DNA from: Pteria penguin
Lineage: Eukaryota > Mollusca > Bivalvia > Pterioida > Pteriidae
Length of the DNA stretch: 64,000 nucleotides
Assembly: GCA_035048485.1 (NCBI GenBank)
Contig: CM068587.1
Coordinates: forward strand, 54,758,501 to 54,822,500
Direction of reading: 5' to 3'
A program made the position numbers and the translations under genes. A model generated the notes under the pieces. The model saw only the letters and a list, made by a program, of their open reading frames with translations, ran no database searches and was not told where the DNA came from. Positions 48,717-61,429 of the stretch are shown piece by piece. Numbering within the stretch: the stretch's first letter is position 1; each line of letters starts with the position of its first letter.

Positions 48717-51700
48717 TTATTTCCACGGTACATCCTCCTCGTCCGGATCTTTGACTGTGAGCTCTTCATACTGAATCACATCTCTCTTGGATATAACATA
48801 CAGCACTCTGTGTTAGACAGAAAAAGTATAATGTAAACAGTAAGGTACATGTAGAAGTTGTGAAATAAGAACGTTAAACGCCAACAGAAAGATATCACGA
48901 GAGAAAAAGTACAACAATAAGATAAGTTCCGTCTGAATATCTATATAAAAAGACAAAATGTCGAATGAAGGCAATCGCGAACCCGGAGACAGATCCATAG
49001 GTGGAAACAGGTGCCGTGCAAGAATAAGCATCCCCTGCCGACCGGTCACACCCGCCATGATGCAGTAAGCATCCCCTGCCGACCGGTCACACCCGCCACG
49101 ATGTAGTAAGCATCCCCTGCCGACCGGTCACACCCGCCATGATGCCATAAAATAAGTCCAGTTATTATAAACTCGACGTTAAAGTCAGTTGACGGTAAAA
49201 CACCGTGGTCATATTGGTAAACGTCACGATTATAGAAATCTAGCACAATCTAAACGATATACAACATCTTCAACCGTAAAAAGGAAGTCAACATGTCGGA
49301 CAATGATATCCGATAATTGTACACATGATCCTTGTATTGTCCCCAAAATTTGCGAAAACTAAAGATTTAAAACTTCTTTCTAATTGACTTAAAATTAATT
49401 GAATGCACTAGTAATATTTACGATTGAGTATGATTATCCCCTACAAAAAAAAAACCCACAAAAAAAACCCAAAAACAAAAACAGAACAAAAAAACCACAC
49501 ACACAATAGATAACTAAACCAGTAAAACAAGAATAAAAAAAGTTAAAAATAACAGAAGGGTCGTAGGTTCGAATAGCAATGGTAACTTCTCGATGTAGCA
49601 GGTCATGCGCAGATTTAGGGAAAAAGGGGGGGGGGGGGTTCCCTTATGAAATTTGCAAAACATATACCATGATTTATCCAAATAAAGAATTGAGATGCTC
49701 TCATTTTAATACGGTTGAGGTGTTGCCAAATGTTTGAAACCCACCCCTCCTTTAGGAAAAACCCTAGTTCTGGTAAAGGATATAACAGGTAATTTTACAT
49801 AGGCATAGGTGCCAGGAGGTCTGTCCTGAATCTTATTTTGTAGTCTCCACTGTCATATTATACTATGCATATACATGTGTGGAAATCGATTACTTACATA
49901 AGTAATATAAGTGCGATGGCATTATAGCCGGCCATCACAAAGAAGGCAAATCCTTTGAGGAATGAGACAGTTGCGGAATATATAGCCCCTCCTGCTACTG
50001 CTCCAACCATGGTACAGATATTCTCAAAGAAAGCAATACTGGCGAACAGCGCACCTGCAAAGAACATGGCAATGAGTACGAGGTAGCGGTGGTTGTGGTG
50101 GAGAATGCACAATCCCTAGAATCAAAGCTAGAACCAATCAGAAATGATGTTCTATTTTAAATGCTAGAACCAATCAGAAAGAGTGCTTTGTAATAATAGA
50201 TTTAGATAGCATCATGTAAGTTTCTCTTCACATTAAAACGTACTAATTTGCATACATTTTTTTGTTATATAAATTTTGTTTTGAAATACTGTCACATTAC
50301 AGCAGCTGGATCTTTTCCAAGTTTCTACTGCTCGTCTACATATAGAATAAACACAAAACTTACCTATCTGGCTTGATGTAGACTAGGTTTGCACAGTAAA
50401 AGACTTTAAATGTTTTAATTATGCTTAATAGTAATGCTTAAATATCATCTTAGTTGTAACTTTTCTTCACATATGCCAATTTTAGCACAATTCATTGCTG
50501 ATGTCGATCAATATTTTAAACCTGAGCCAGAATTCGCCATACACCTTGCACTTTTGATTAAACTCAGCAATATTACCATGATTTGTTATTTGTAACTATA
50601 AATTCGTTCGCTGTTCTATCTCGGCCACTAGTAGCCTATACCTTGCTGGTCTGCAGGCGCCATTTTGGACAATAATCCTCGGATCATGGATACTTCTATT
50701 ATACCAAGACTTCCCACCACTGGAACTGTAAGGAAATTTTATCATGCATGCCTATTAGAATTATACACATTTACACGAAGATTGTAATGGTGTGCGAAAA
50801 CCTGTAACTGCTTCTGGAATTTATTTCCATAATAAGAGATGATTAAGTACCTCTCCGTCATTAACTTAGTTGCGCCGATGTGACGTAGTGGATAAGGTGA
50901 TCGAGAGGTCCCGGGTTCGACTTCCGCCCTGGGCGCACCGGTGTTCTGTCTTTCGGATGGGACAGTAAATACCGAGGTCCCGTGTTACGGTAGGCGTGGC
51001 ACGTAAAAGATCCCTCACTGCTCCGGGTGGGTCCGTTGCAATATCTAAATTTGTATGCAATGCATCAGGCAGATGCCGCCACCATGTACGTGGAATAATC
51101 GTGGTGTGAATTATAACAATAATCAGTCAATCAATCATTTACTTAATTTCATAGTGGTAATGGCCTCACCTTTAATTATTCTAAATTTAGCAATTATAAA
51201 ATATAATGTATATATACAGTCAAAAAAACAGTATTAACCAATCACCTTTCTTCACCAGCCACCCCGACTGATCCTAGCTCAAATTATCTTAACAAGATCA
51301 ATCTGTGTAAAGAGGGCATCTGCATTAAGTGAATACCTTTCTGGCTTCCCTTTGGAAAGCCGAAAAAGCGAACAGAAGAATGAATATAAGGATGAAGCTA
51401 TGCCTAAATGAAATACTCCATAGTTTTACAGTGATTTACAAAATTTCCTGACTGAAAATTTTAAGTATACATAACACGTCAGTACTAAAGAATTTTACTT
51501 AGAATACATACACACATATCTACCTACTTACCCATATACAATTGGAAAGTATTGCTTGCCAAGCCCTCCATCACGAAGTACGCTCCCGCTGAAACCGTTC
51601 CTAACACAGCAATTAGCTCATCCGATATACAGCACTGAAACACCTTGATCATGATCAGTCCAAACACCTCTTGTACGACACTTCGCACGGTTCCGAAATT

Positions 51701-52729
51701 GCTGATCTGCACTGAATTCCAGCAAAATGGATAACCTAGTTGATAGAATATCTCTACATTGGTTTTCCCTAGCGTTCCGAAGGTAATCAGATTGAATGCG
51801 GCAATGTAAACCAGGAATTTCCATCGTTTCCCCAGAGAACCTGGTTTCTCTTTGGTAATGTAAAAGTCTAGAGCAGCTCGCAACTGTTTAAAAGGATTAA
51901 CGCTTTTGGCGCGGTTTTCACTTTTAAGAGATTCCGAAAGGAAGCAACATAATAATAGCATTATAACAACGTCACAACCACCTGCGACGATTATCGGAAT
52001 AGCAAACCCGAACCATTTGATGAAATATCCCGAAACTAGCGTTGCAACGAGAAACCCCGTACCTACGAAAAGTCCGAGAACCGCGATTCCGAATGACCTA
52101 TTTTTACCAGTAGTGATGTCAGCAATGTATGAGCAACTCAATGCAACTGTCGCCACCCAACTTCCTGTACAACCTTCAACAAAAAGGCAGATGTTTAAAA
52201 GTTGAACGTTCATGTTGAACTCCACTGCGACTGCCATCATCGCGTTTTTCAATAAATTTCCAAATATCGGGATCAGGAGACAATATTTTCGCCCGAATCT
52301 GTCACTCATAGCAGATACTAGTGTTGCAGATATGATGGCCGGCAGACCAGATGACAGTGATGTATACACAGACCATTGTGAGACGTCCTCCTGTATTGTC
52401 TGCTCCATTTTGAATTCTGTACTATTAGTATCCGCATCACAGAGAGACAGACCCTGCTGAGTATTGTTCACAGTCGTGTTCGGGAAGTCGATCTTCTCGA
52501 AAGCAACGTAGCCATATTGATTCAAGTCAAACATCACGATTACAAACGAGAACATATGCACGAAAGCTACAGCTCCGACTATATAAAGAGAGAAAGGCAG
52601 TCGCTCTTTCTTGTCCTCGGTTTTTGGAAAAGAGTCCTCTGGGATATTGTCCGCGTCGTTTAGCAGTTTTGTCTTCTCCTGCATTTTGCTGGAATTATCG
52701 CCTATATCTTTGTATTCGTTATAAGACAT
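48717..52729 (-). CDS. MFS transporter, SLC46 (proton-coupled folate transporter-like), gene 2
   Basis: Coding exons on the minus strand: 52729-51532, 50725-50642, 50054-49898 and 48807-48717 (stop 48717-48719). The phases are 1, 1 and 2, giving 509 residues. The ATG exon starts at 52751 after a strong acceptor (TTCTGCAG). MFS motif A is SAMSDRFGRK (about 139-148). NTT, NNT and NST sites lie in the first extracellular loop. The two middle exons are 84 and 157 nt, identical in size and phase to gene 1, so the genes are duplicates. Gene 2 alone has an N-terminal EKTKLL (18-23) and a C-terminal YEEL, both sorting-signal forms, and a longer acidic tail. The stop overlaps an AATAAA. Substrate unknown. 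Confidence 0.9.
49029..49146. repeat. 41-bp tandem repeat, three copies, SLC46 gene 2 intron
   Basis: The unit contains GCATCCCCTGCCGACCGGTC. A related single sequence in inverse orientation is at about 59,965 (TCGGCAGGGGATGCTTACTC), known to me as a common mollusc dispersed repeat. Confidence 0.8.
50872..51142 (+). mobile_element. tRNA-derived SINE in SLC46 gene 2 intron
   Basis: A-box-like GATGTGACGTAGTGG and B-box-like GGGTTCGACTTCC, a body as in the copy at 1311, and an AATCAGTCAATC tail. Opposite orientation to the gene. Confidence 0.87.
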
Positions 52730-52859
52730 CGTTGTGACGACCCCGTCCTTCCTGCAGAATACAAGTGAACAAGGGAAATAATTTAAAATTTCAAAAGTTT
52801 ATTTATGTTTTTCAAGAAAATAAGTTGTAATTGGTATTATAACATGTTGACTACATACA

Positions 52860-52970
52860 CTCTTGGTTTTTTTGTTTGTTTGTTTGTTTGTTTGTTTGTT
52901 TGTTTTTTTTTTTTTTGGTTGTTTTTGTTTTTGTTTTGTTTTTTGGGGGTTTTTTTAGGTTTTTTTTTCT
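52860..52970. repeat. (TTTG)n simple repeat and T/G-rich tract
   Basis: About eight GTTT units then T-runs with G. It lies in the 5' UTR intron of SLC46 gene 2. Confidence 0.9.
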
Positions 52971-53429
52971 GGTCACACCCGTAATATTTCACATATGTAA
53001 TGAAAGGAATGAACACCAATCTTTTGTTTGTTGAATCTAATACTGTATAAAATATAATGTTTCATTGATACTCACATACCAATAGCATTTTGTTTTACTT
53101 TTTTAATTTTACGTTGATTGAAATATTTCATTTAAATTTTCATCATAATCTTCTTTTTTTTTTTTACTTTATTGTTGTGCATTATTTATCTATTTATTTG
53201 TTACATTATTTTTGTCGTGTACCCTCTGTTATGATTTTTTTTTTTTTTTTTTTTTTTTGTGTTTACTTACAGATTTATCTTTTTATTATTTACATGTATT
53301 ATTATATTGTTCTTCTAAAGTTCGTCCATAAATATAATGATATGGTGTTCTATTTATGATATATATCATTTAAACTACACTTTAATTAATACAGGTAATT
53401 CGCAATCATAGATCAATTTGAAAAATACC

Positions 53430-53600
53430 ACTTACCTTTTCCGATAGTACAAAATATGACAAGTGACTCGCCGAGACTACGCAGGTCATGAGAGGCCAGC
53501 CCCCGTGTCATCAGGGGTTAATTATAGTACATAACAAAGTGATTACATATATTGCAGATGGTGAAAGTTCAATCACAACAATAGAAAGTTATCTACAGCA
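53430..53600 (-). promoter_or_regulatory. Putative non-coding first exon and promoter region of SLC46 gene 2
   Basis: A minus-strand donor AAAAG|GTAAGT at 53430-53436 would join to the acceptor before 52751. The start of transcription is not defined by any motif I can see. Confidence 0.4.
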
Positions 53601-55085
53601 GGACACACCATGTTCACTTCGTCACACATTATCCACATATGTTTGCTCTATGTGTACATAGTGAGATAAGAGGTCTCAACTAAGGATGGGCGGATCCAGC
53701 AATGTTAGACACATAATATTTGAGTCCTCTACTACTAAGAATGTGCGTACCCAGTGATTTACAACGCAAAAGAGCCCTCTATTAAGAATGGGCGGATCCA
53801 GCAATGAAAGACACACGACATATAATTTTCTCATAGAAATAATAGCTTCACCTCAGGTAACACCCACCCCTACCCCCTCCCATCTTTTCCTCATAGATAA
53901 TTTTCTTTGCTAAAAGATAGCTTCATCACCTGGTAACCCCAGCCCCTCCCCCTTGATTATAATGATATACCTCAGACCTTTCAAATGGATTCACCAGTGT
54001 TCAGCATATATACAAATACCTGTGCCGAAGACCTCAGAATATTGATTATTTTGCAAATATAAGATTTGTTTTTACTTCGCATACTCGAGTGTCGTAATGA
54101 TATATACTCCATTGTCGTTATGTACCGTTTTTAACGGGGCAGGCTTGGTGTAGTGGTTAAGCGCTTGGCTTGCGGCGCCGACGATCCGGGTTCAATTCCC
54201 GGGTTGCGCCACTATGTTTAAGAGGTTGGTAACCTCCTGCTTCCATGTCGCGATATAACTGAAATATTGTTGAAAGCGACGTAAAACACCAATCAACCAA
54301 CCAACCAACCGTTTTTAACCGAGCACGACCCATTTGATTGTAAACGATGTTTTGTTATCGGAGTCCATAAACGAGCGCCCTGGAGATCATGATTCACGTG
54401 TAAGAGGCATTTATCATTGGTCCGAATGTCCATGCCGCTGTACGAAATTTAATGTGAATAATTAAGCGAGTTGTTGCCATCCGCGTGTTAGTGTTTCACA
54501 AAATATTTTGTTTGATTTTGATTATTTTTACTCCATTCTAAGATTGGTTTACTGCTATGGTGTAGACAGTATGACTAGTACATGTCTTCTTTACATTGTC
54601 CCGAGCAGAGACCAACCGGAAGTAGTGAAGGATCATGAGGTATCCCGTCTACCATGACAAAGAATCTCGGTTTTTCTTATTCGCAGGACACTGGCAAATA
54701 ACCGATGGGACTCGAATACAGGACCGTGCGGTTAGTTACCAGCCAAGAACAAGCAAATTTGACATTAAAAACAATTTATTTTTTCAACAATAATACTAGC
54801 AAGAAAATATATTTTGAAAATAATCCCAGTCCAACACCCCCCTTTTTTCCTTCCTCAATATCAAATGCATACTGCCTAAGATGGACGAAGTTTGTGATGT
54901 TGTGTATGTAGATTGATTGGGGGGAGGGGGAAGGAGGGCCTCACTTGTGTGCTTGTGCTTGCTTCTGTCCTAAAGAAAATGTATCTATTTATTTCTTTTA
55001 TGTGAACACTCAGATCTAAGAGGAATTATATTATTTCCATGATAATGTCAACAAAAACTTAATATGTATTGCCAGTATGTCTATA
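53601..55085. other. Intergenic stretch with one intact SINE and decayed repeats
   Basis: A ~90-bp unit with GGGCGGATCCAGCAATG occurs at about 53,690 and 53,788. A decayed reverse SINE is at 54,600-54,760 (AGTAGTGAAGGATCATGAGG). No gene recognised. Confidence 0.55.
54136..54308 (+). mobile_element. tRNA-derived SINE (mollusc type) with target-site duplication
   Basis: A tRNA-like head (GGTGTAGTGGTTAAGCG and GGGTTCAATTCCCGG) is followed by the same body as the copy at 23,739 and an AACCAACC tail. Flanked by CCGTTTTTAAC at 54125-54135 and 54309-54319. Confidence 0.9.
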
Positions 55086-55089
55086 AGAG

Positions 55090-57025
55090 TTTTTAATCGA
55101 CCTACACCATCTGAGATAAACACTGCTAAATGCTCCACCAAATCGACCTAAACCATCTGAGACAAACACTACTAAATGCTCCACCAAATCAACCTTAACC
55201 ATCTGAGACAAATACTACCAAATGGTCCACCAGATGACAAACACCATGTGAGCCAAACACTACTAAATGGTCCACTAAATCGACCTACACCATCTTAGAC
55301 AAGCAATACTAAATGCTCCACCAAATTGACCTACAAAATTTGAGACAAACACTACCAAATGGTCCACTAAATCGACCTACACCATCTGAGACAAACACTA
55401 CTAAATGATCCACCAAATCGACCTACACCATCTGAGACCAATACTACCAAATGGTCCACCAGATGATCTACAACATCTGAGACAAACACTACTAAATGCT
55501 CCACCAAATCGACTTACACCATCTGCGACAAAAACTACTTAGTGGTCCACTAAATGACTTACATCATCTGAGACAAACACTACTAAGTGCTCCACTAAAT
55601 GACTTACATCACCTGAGACAAATACTACTAAATGGTCCACAAAATCGACTAATACCATCTGAGATAAATACTATTTAATGGACCACCAAATCGATCTACA
55701 CCATCTGAGACAAACACTACTAAATGCTTCACCAAATCGACCTACACCATCTGCGACAAACACCACTAAATGGCCCAACAAATCGGACTACACCATATGA
55801 GACAAACACTTCTAAATGTTCCAACAAATCGGACTACACCATATGAGACAAACACTACTAAATGGTCCAACAAATCTGACTACACCATATGAGACAAACA
55901 CTACTAAATGGTCCATCAAGTCGGACTACGCCATATGAGACGAGCACTACTAAATGGTCCACCTAATCGACCTACACCATCTGAGACAAAGACTACTAAA
56001 TGGTCCATCAAGTCGGACTACGCCATATGACACGAGCACTACTAAATGGTCCACTAAATCGACCTACACCATCTTAGACAAACACTACTAAATGGTCCAT
56101 CAAATCGGACTACACCATATGAGACAAACACTACTAAATGGTCCACCAAATCGACTTACATCATCTGAGACAAACACTACTAAATGGTCCACTAAATCCG
56201 ACTACGCCATCTGAGACAAACACTACTAAATGGTCCACCAAATCGGACTACACCATCTGAGACAAACACTACTAAATAGTCCACAAAATCGGACTACAAC
56301 ATCTTAGACAAACACTACTAAATGTTCCACCAAATCGACATACACCATCTAAGACGAGCACTACTAAATGGTCCACCTAATCGACCTTCATCATCTGAGA
56401 CAAATACTACTAAATGGTCCACCAAATCGACCTACACCATCTTAGACAAACACTACTAAATGGTCCATCAAATCGGACTACACCATATGAGACAAACACT
56501 ACTAAATGGTCCACCAAATCGACCTACCCCATCTGAGACAAACACTACTAAATGGTCCACCAAATCGGACTACATCATCTGAGACAAACACTACTAAATG
56601 GTCCACCAAATCGGACTACAGCATCTGAGACAAACACTACTAAATTGTCCACAAAATCGGACTACAACATATAAGACAAACACTACTAAATGGTCCACCA
56701 AATCGGACTACACCATATGAGACAAACACTACTAAATGGTCCACCAAATCGACCTACACCATCTGAGACAAACACTACCAAATGGTCCACCAAATCGACC
56801 TACACCATCTGAGACAAATACTACTAAATGGTCCACCAAATCTACCTACACCATCTGAGACAAACACTACTAAATGGTCCATTAAATCGACCTACACCAT
56901 CTAAGACGAGCACTACTAAATGGTCCACCTAATCGACCTTCATCATCTGAGACAAACCCTACTAAATGGTCCACCAAATCTACCTACACCATCTGAGACA
57001 AACACAATTAAATGTATCACCAAAT
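55090..57025. repeat. 46-bp satellite, ~42 copies
   Basis: The unit contains CCATCTGAGACAAACACTAC and AAATGGTCCACCAAATCGAC. Main variants are ATCGACC/ATCGGAC and CATCTGAG/CATATGAG. Left units are more diverged than central ones. Period 46 is not a multiple of 3 and no long frame exists. Non-coding. Confidence 0.95.
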
Positions 57026-57169
57026 TAAAACTAATTTTTCCTCATAAGCTTGTGTTGTAACAGAGAGTCTAAAACATACCTTTGTACTTCGAATAATTCG
57101 GAACTGTTCTCCATACATATATACTTGTAATACAATATTTATTCTCACTTTAATGACATGGATTATATC

Positions 57170-58330
57170 ATCGGATTCGTATGGGTACTAACTGTGCTCT
57201 TCGTATAGCAGATTTCTTTCTATATTTATATGAGAGAGACTCCATTTTTTGTATTCAAACGTTATGCGTTTTGACGTTATTGATATATTTACTGATACCT
57301 CTAGGTATCTTGACGAAATCTTAGACGTCGATAATCCTGAGTTTGATAGTTATATTACTGACATATACCCGCATTACCCTCAATTAAACGAAGCCAATAT
57401 TTGTACATGCTATACAGAAAGGCCTTTCTTGGATTTAACATTAAGATATCAACAATAAAATCAAATATTTACGAACGTGGCAATTTTGGATTTCTTTTCT
57501 TAAAATTTCTTTATTGGAATGACAATGTCACTAGATTCCCCTTATGGTATTCAAGTATCTCAGTCGGTTCGATTTGCCAGAGACTGCACCAACGTTTTGG
57601 TCTTTCATACAAAACAAAAAATACAAATAAAATTGAAACTTTTAACTTAGGGTTACAGATATCATAACCTTAGTAAAACCTTTGGAAATTTTTAGTCTCA
57701 TTCAGAACTTTCATCAGAATTCGGAAATGTAACTTTTCGACAATATGTATCCAAAGGAAATTTATAATACTTTTGTACATATATAGGAAGGTCAATGATT
57801 ACGATAATTTATATCGTCGGGTTCCAAAATAGTGAAAGGCCGCCGTCATCTACAATACGACCCAGAGGTCACCAGAAAGACATTTAGTCTCGTATTGCGC
57901 CCTTCTACAGCCATATAAAGACTTTTGCTTAAAATCGCAAGCTGACTAACAGGGCAGTTGGGACTATATGACTGGCCTTGTTGAAACCTTTCTCAGAGGA
58001 GGCATGGTCCTAAACCTCGTCCACTCTGAATGTAAGTCGGGACACCTACAGATCGAGTGTCTGAGCTCGCTCCAAGATCGGCAAAGCATAGTAAACTCAT
58101 GTTGATATTAATTTATATATTTTTGATATCTTGGTCTTACTCTCCATTAATATACGTGTTTACTTTTATGACCTCTGAACAGAGAATCTTGTTGATCCTT
58201 ACATTTTATATGGAGGATTATTTATGAATGTTTAAATGTATCCTTTGATTATACTGCTTTTGTGTTGAGTTGGAAGGTGGTCCAGTACACCAATCAACAA
58301 CATTAATTAAGTTCTGTCATATCAATTGAT
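57170..58330 (+). mobile_element. Penelope-like element, decayed copy starting inside the RT domain
   Basis: Starts with MGTNCA and ADFFLYLYERD (57,187-57,240), then DTSRYLDEILDVDNPEF (57,297-57,347), where the usual YLDD is YLDE. Frameshifts follow. Later parts match the LGPST/TLTN block (57,885-57,960) and the 3' GAGAATCTTGTTGATCC block (58,186). It directly follows the 46-bp satellite. Confidence 0.75.
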
Positions 58331-58339
58331 ATTCCTAAG

Positions 58340-59110
58340 TAAGTGTCGCAGCTGCATTGTATTCGAAAGTTATTGTGATATTCTTACGTGTGTGGTTTTC
58401 AGTAGTTTCAATCATGGAAGCTGGGAGTAACCAACTTCTCAAATATATTGTCAAAATCTAGAAATGGGATGTAGGATAGCCATCTAAGGGTAGCGTACGC
58501 ATCGGAAGCACTTAGTCTCAACTATCGTGTTTATAATCTGATAGGTGTTTTGTATAACACTCCTTTCGTCGAGTCCAAAGGAGAGTAAACTAACAGGAAA
58601 GGAAAAGTTGTGAACGGCAGGAAGCTTTAAATGGATATCTAAGGGATGTAAATAGGAAAAAGTTAGTATGAAAAAGGTATATTCCGTAAGCACACGGCCA
58701 GATGGAACTCAAATAGAAGCAATGTCTAGACATTTGCCAAAAAATCTTCAAAAAGATGGCAAAAGCATGTAAGAACGATTAAATCAACTTATTTATTTAT
58801 CAAAAGAGGAAGATAAGAAATAATATCATAGGCATGCATATTACAGGTGGAAAGACTACAGGGGATTTAAAGCCAGACAATTTTTTTTTTTTTTTTTTTT
58901 TTTTGTAAAAGAGTTGGGGCTGGAATTCAATAATTCATTGAAAGTATAAGGACAATGACGATACAAAGAGTGATCTTACAGTAGAAACTCAAAAAAGTTT
59001 GATTTTTTTTCCACCGCAAATAATTCATTTGTCATTTTGTGACTTGTACACCGTTAGTATCCCGTTAACGGTTCATAGTCGAACCAGTCCCAGAGAAGAA
59101 TGGACATATA
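58340..59110. repeat. Duplicated composite repeat, copy 1
   Basis: Contains an old reverse SINE-like part (CATGGAAGCTGGGAGTAACC), TATAACACTCCTTTC...TCCAAAGGAGAGTA...AACAGGAAAG, and at its right end TTACAGTAGAAACTC...AAATAATTCATTTGTC. The same order is found at 60,840-61,330 plus 63,480-63,600. Confidence 0.65.
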
Positions 59111-59294
59111 TTTACTTGAACTGATATGTTGCGTTTCTCTCCAATATCTTAGTGAGTATTTCATTTATTGTTTTATTTTATTAAAATAACTTTTGATAGC
59201 CTTTTAAATGAAATTATACTATGCTAGAGTTTTTCTAAAGAGACATGAAATGATTGTTAAGAAAGAGATGAGAAGTAGGTGTTTTCTCATATTT

Positions 59295-59665
59295 AGAAAG
59301 AATCATGACATCCCGTCTTGAGAAACCTGTTCATCCTTGTTCTCTGTATGGAGGATTATTGATAATGTTTTTGATAGCGGTACTTTCATTGTTTTGCGGT
59401 GAGTAGGAGTGTGGGCTACCGTAAACCTGTTAACCAAATTAATCGAGTGATTATTTTCATTGCTAAGTCTATAGAGGAACTGCATTATAATCGAATTGTG
59501 TTGTTACTTTAACTGACTAACCTATGTCGGCATCGTAAATGCAATGCAGTATAATATTTTTGTAATGTCATTTTCTATGTTTATTTAAATATTCTCATGT
59601 TTTATGGCCATGCCCTTGGTGATTTGTGTCATACAGCCCGCCCAGATGTCTTCTGCCCTATTATT
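59295..59665 (+). mobile_element. Penelope-like element 3' UTR fragment
   Basis: GAGAAACCTGTTCATCCTTGTTCTCTGTATGGAGG and TGTTAACCAAATTAATCGAGTGA match 25,545-25,670. It ends with GCCCTTGGTGATTTGTGTCATACAGC and CAGATGTCTTCTG. No coding part. Confidence 0.75.
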
Positions 59666-60835
59666 TAAAAAGGAGAATGAAAATGAAGCTTGACATTTGT
59701 AGTGTTTCTGTACTGACTGGGGATATCTACCTCCAATTCTCTTTGTCAACATTTTGTGAATTATTCTCAAATTTAAGGCATCTCCCTCTGCTCTGTCTTA
59801 AGGGTTATCAATCATTTGGTGACGTAATAGATATTCCGTCAAAAGAAGGAGGTGGGTAAAAGTTTGCTCATTTGTCATCGTAAAAAGACACATGTGTATA
59901 GTAATAACAAAAGGATGTAAAACTATAGGTCTTAAACATATTTCTAATTTATTATATCTATCGGCAGGGGATGCTTACTCCTCCACGGCACCTGATCCCA
60001 CCTCTGTTTTGACAGAGGTTCGTGATTGCTAATATTTTATTTACATATGTATTGTCGTGGAGCAAAAAGGAGTGTAGGGTAATGAAATCTTACTTTGCCT
60101 GAAATCTAACCTGGATACATATATATTTCTTTTATTCATTAAGTACATATGGTATTGAAGAATCAAAATAAGTCAGGGAAATGAGATATACACATATTTT
60201 TACATGATCAGCAATATGAATATCACATTTTGATGCATATGTAGGGGTGATAATTTTAGCAACAAATAATGCCTTTTTTCTCATTACGTATATAAGGAAT
60301 TCTGAAATTGACACTGTGACCATGAAGGATACATATACTATAGATAAGAAGCGTTTTTTATAATCTGCTGATTTACCTAAAAATTCCATGCAATGCAACT
60401 TATTAAAGTATATAATTGATTCAAGAATTAACATTAATATGAATAATTTTTATTTCTTGATCAAATGGAAACAAATATGAACAGGTAGTGATTTAGCTCC
60501 ATCAATGTATTTCTGTTTTATATGTTCCGGAAATAAAAAAGATTTTTTTTTATAAAAAAGCACATATTTTTCAGTAGAATTCTCTAAGGGATGGATAAAC
60601 CTTATGTTGGGCTAAATTCCATGGTCAAATGTTCTGATATGTATATAATGATTCAGATTGTTTGTCCTAAAAAAACAAACAAAAACAAACAAAAAAAAAT
60701 AAAAATAAAAATAAAAAAAAAGAATTTAAAAAAAAAAGACAAGATATCTTCTTACAAAGCTGATTTGGTAAAAATAGTTTTGTTTCAAAAACACCGTTGA
60801 TAACTTCATATACATACAGATATAATAATCATTCA
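59666..60835. other. AT-rich stretch without recognised genes
   Basis: Contains the common mollusc-type GGCAGGGGATGCTTACTCCTC block (59,966) and an A-rich simple stretch (60,668-60,740). Small open frames have no recognisable domain. Confidence 0.5.
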
Positions 60836-60839
60836 TTAA

Positions 60840-61340
60840 GCATTTCCGGCGAGTTCGTTGATTTGAGTTTTACGTCGATCTCTGCATTATCACTCATTCA
60901 GCAACATAGAAGTAGTTAAATACCAACTTCTCAAATAAAGTGGACAAATCAAGGAATGGACTGCTTGGTAGCCACACAGGAGACTCTTACTAAACACCTG
61001 GTCTCAATTCTGGTAATTACACTCTGGAAGATATTTGATTAAAAAAATGTATAACACTCCTTTCATTGATTCCAAAGGAGAGTAGTAATAGGTAACAGGA
61101 AAGCTAGATTTATGAATTGTAGGACGTATGGAATTGATATTTCTGAGATGTAATGAGGGATAAGTCTTTAGGCATATTTCATCAATTCACAGTCAGATAA
61201 ATTTCCTTACTTACGTTTAGATATTTTGAAAGAGGTCTTTAAATAAAACAATCCAAAAAACGATAAATAAACAAATAACTTTAATTTTTTTACGTAAGAA
61301 AAAAGAGGAGTTACTAGCTCAGTTATGTGGCAGAAGTCAC
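60840..61340. repeat. Duplicated composite repeat, copy 2 (left part)
   Basis: Matches copy 1 at 58,340 through GTTTTACGTCG...ACCAACTTCTCAAAT and TATAACACTCCTTTCATTGATTCC...AAAGGAGAGTA. The matching right part reappears at 63,480-63,600, beyond the Penelope-like copy. Confidence 0.6.
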
Positions 61341-61429
61341 CATAGAGCTATACAATACATGAATATAAATAATATACTAGATCATATATCACATTACAAA
61401 AATATTTGATTGTAGTGCAATTACGATAC

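Noticed and set aside
54136..54210. Possible tRNA gene
   Set aside because: Has A and B boxes but is followed by a SINE body and tail with a target-site duplication; not a free tRNA gene.
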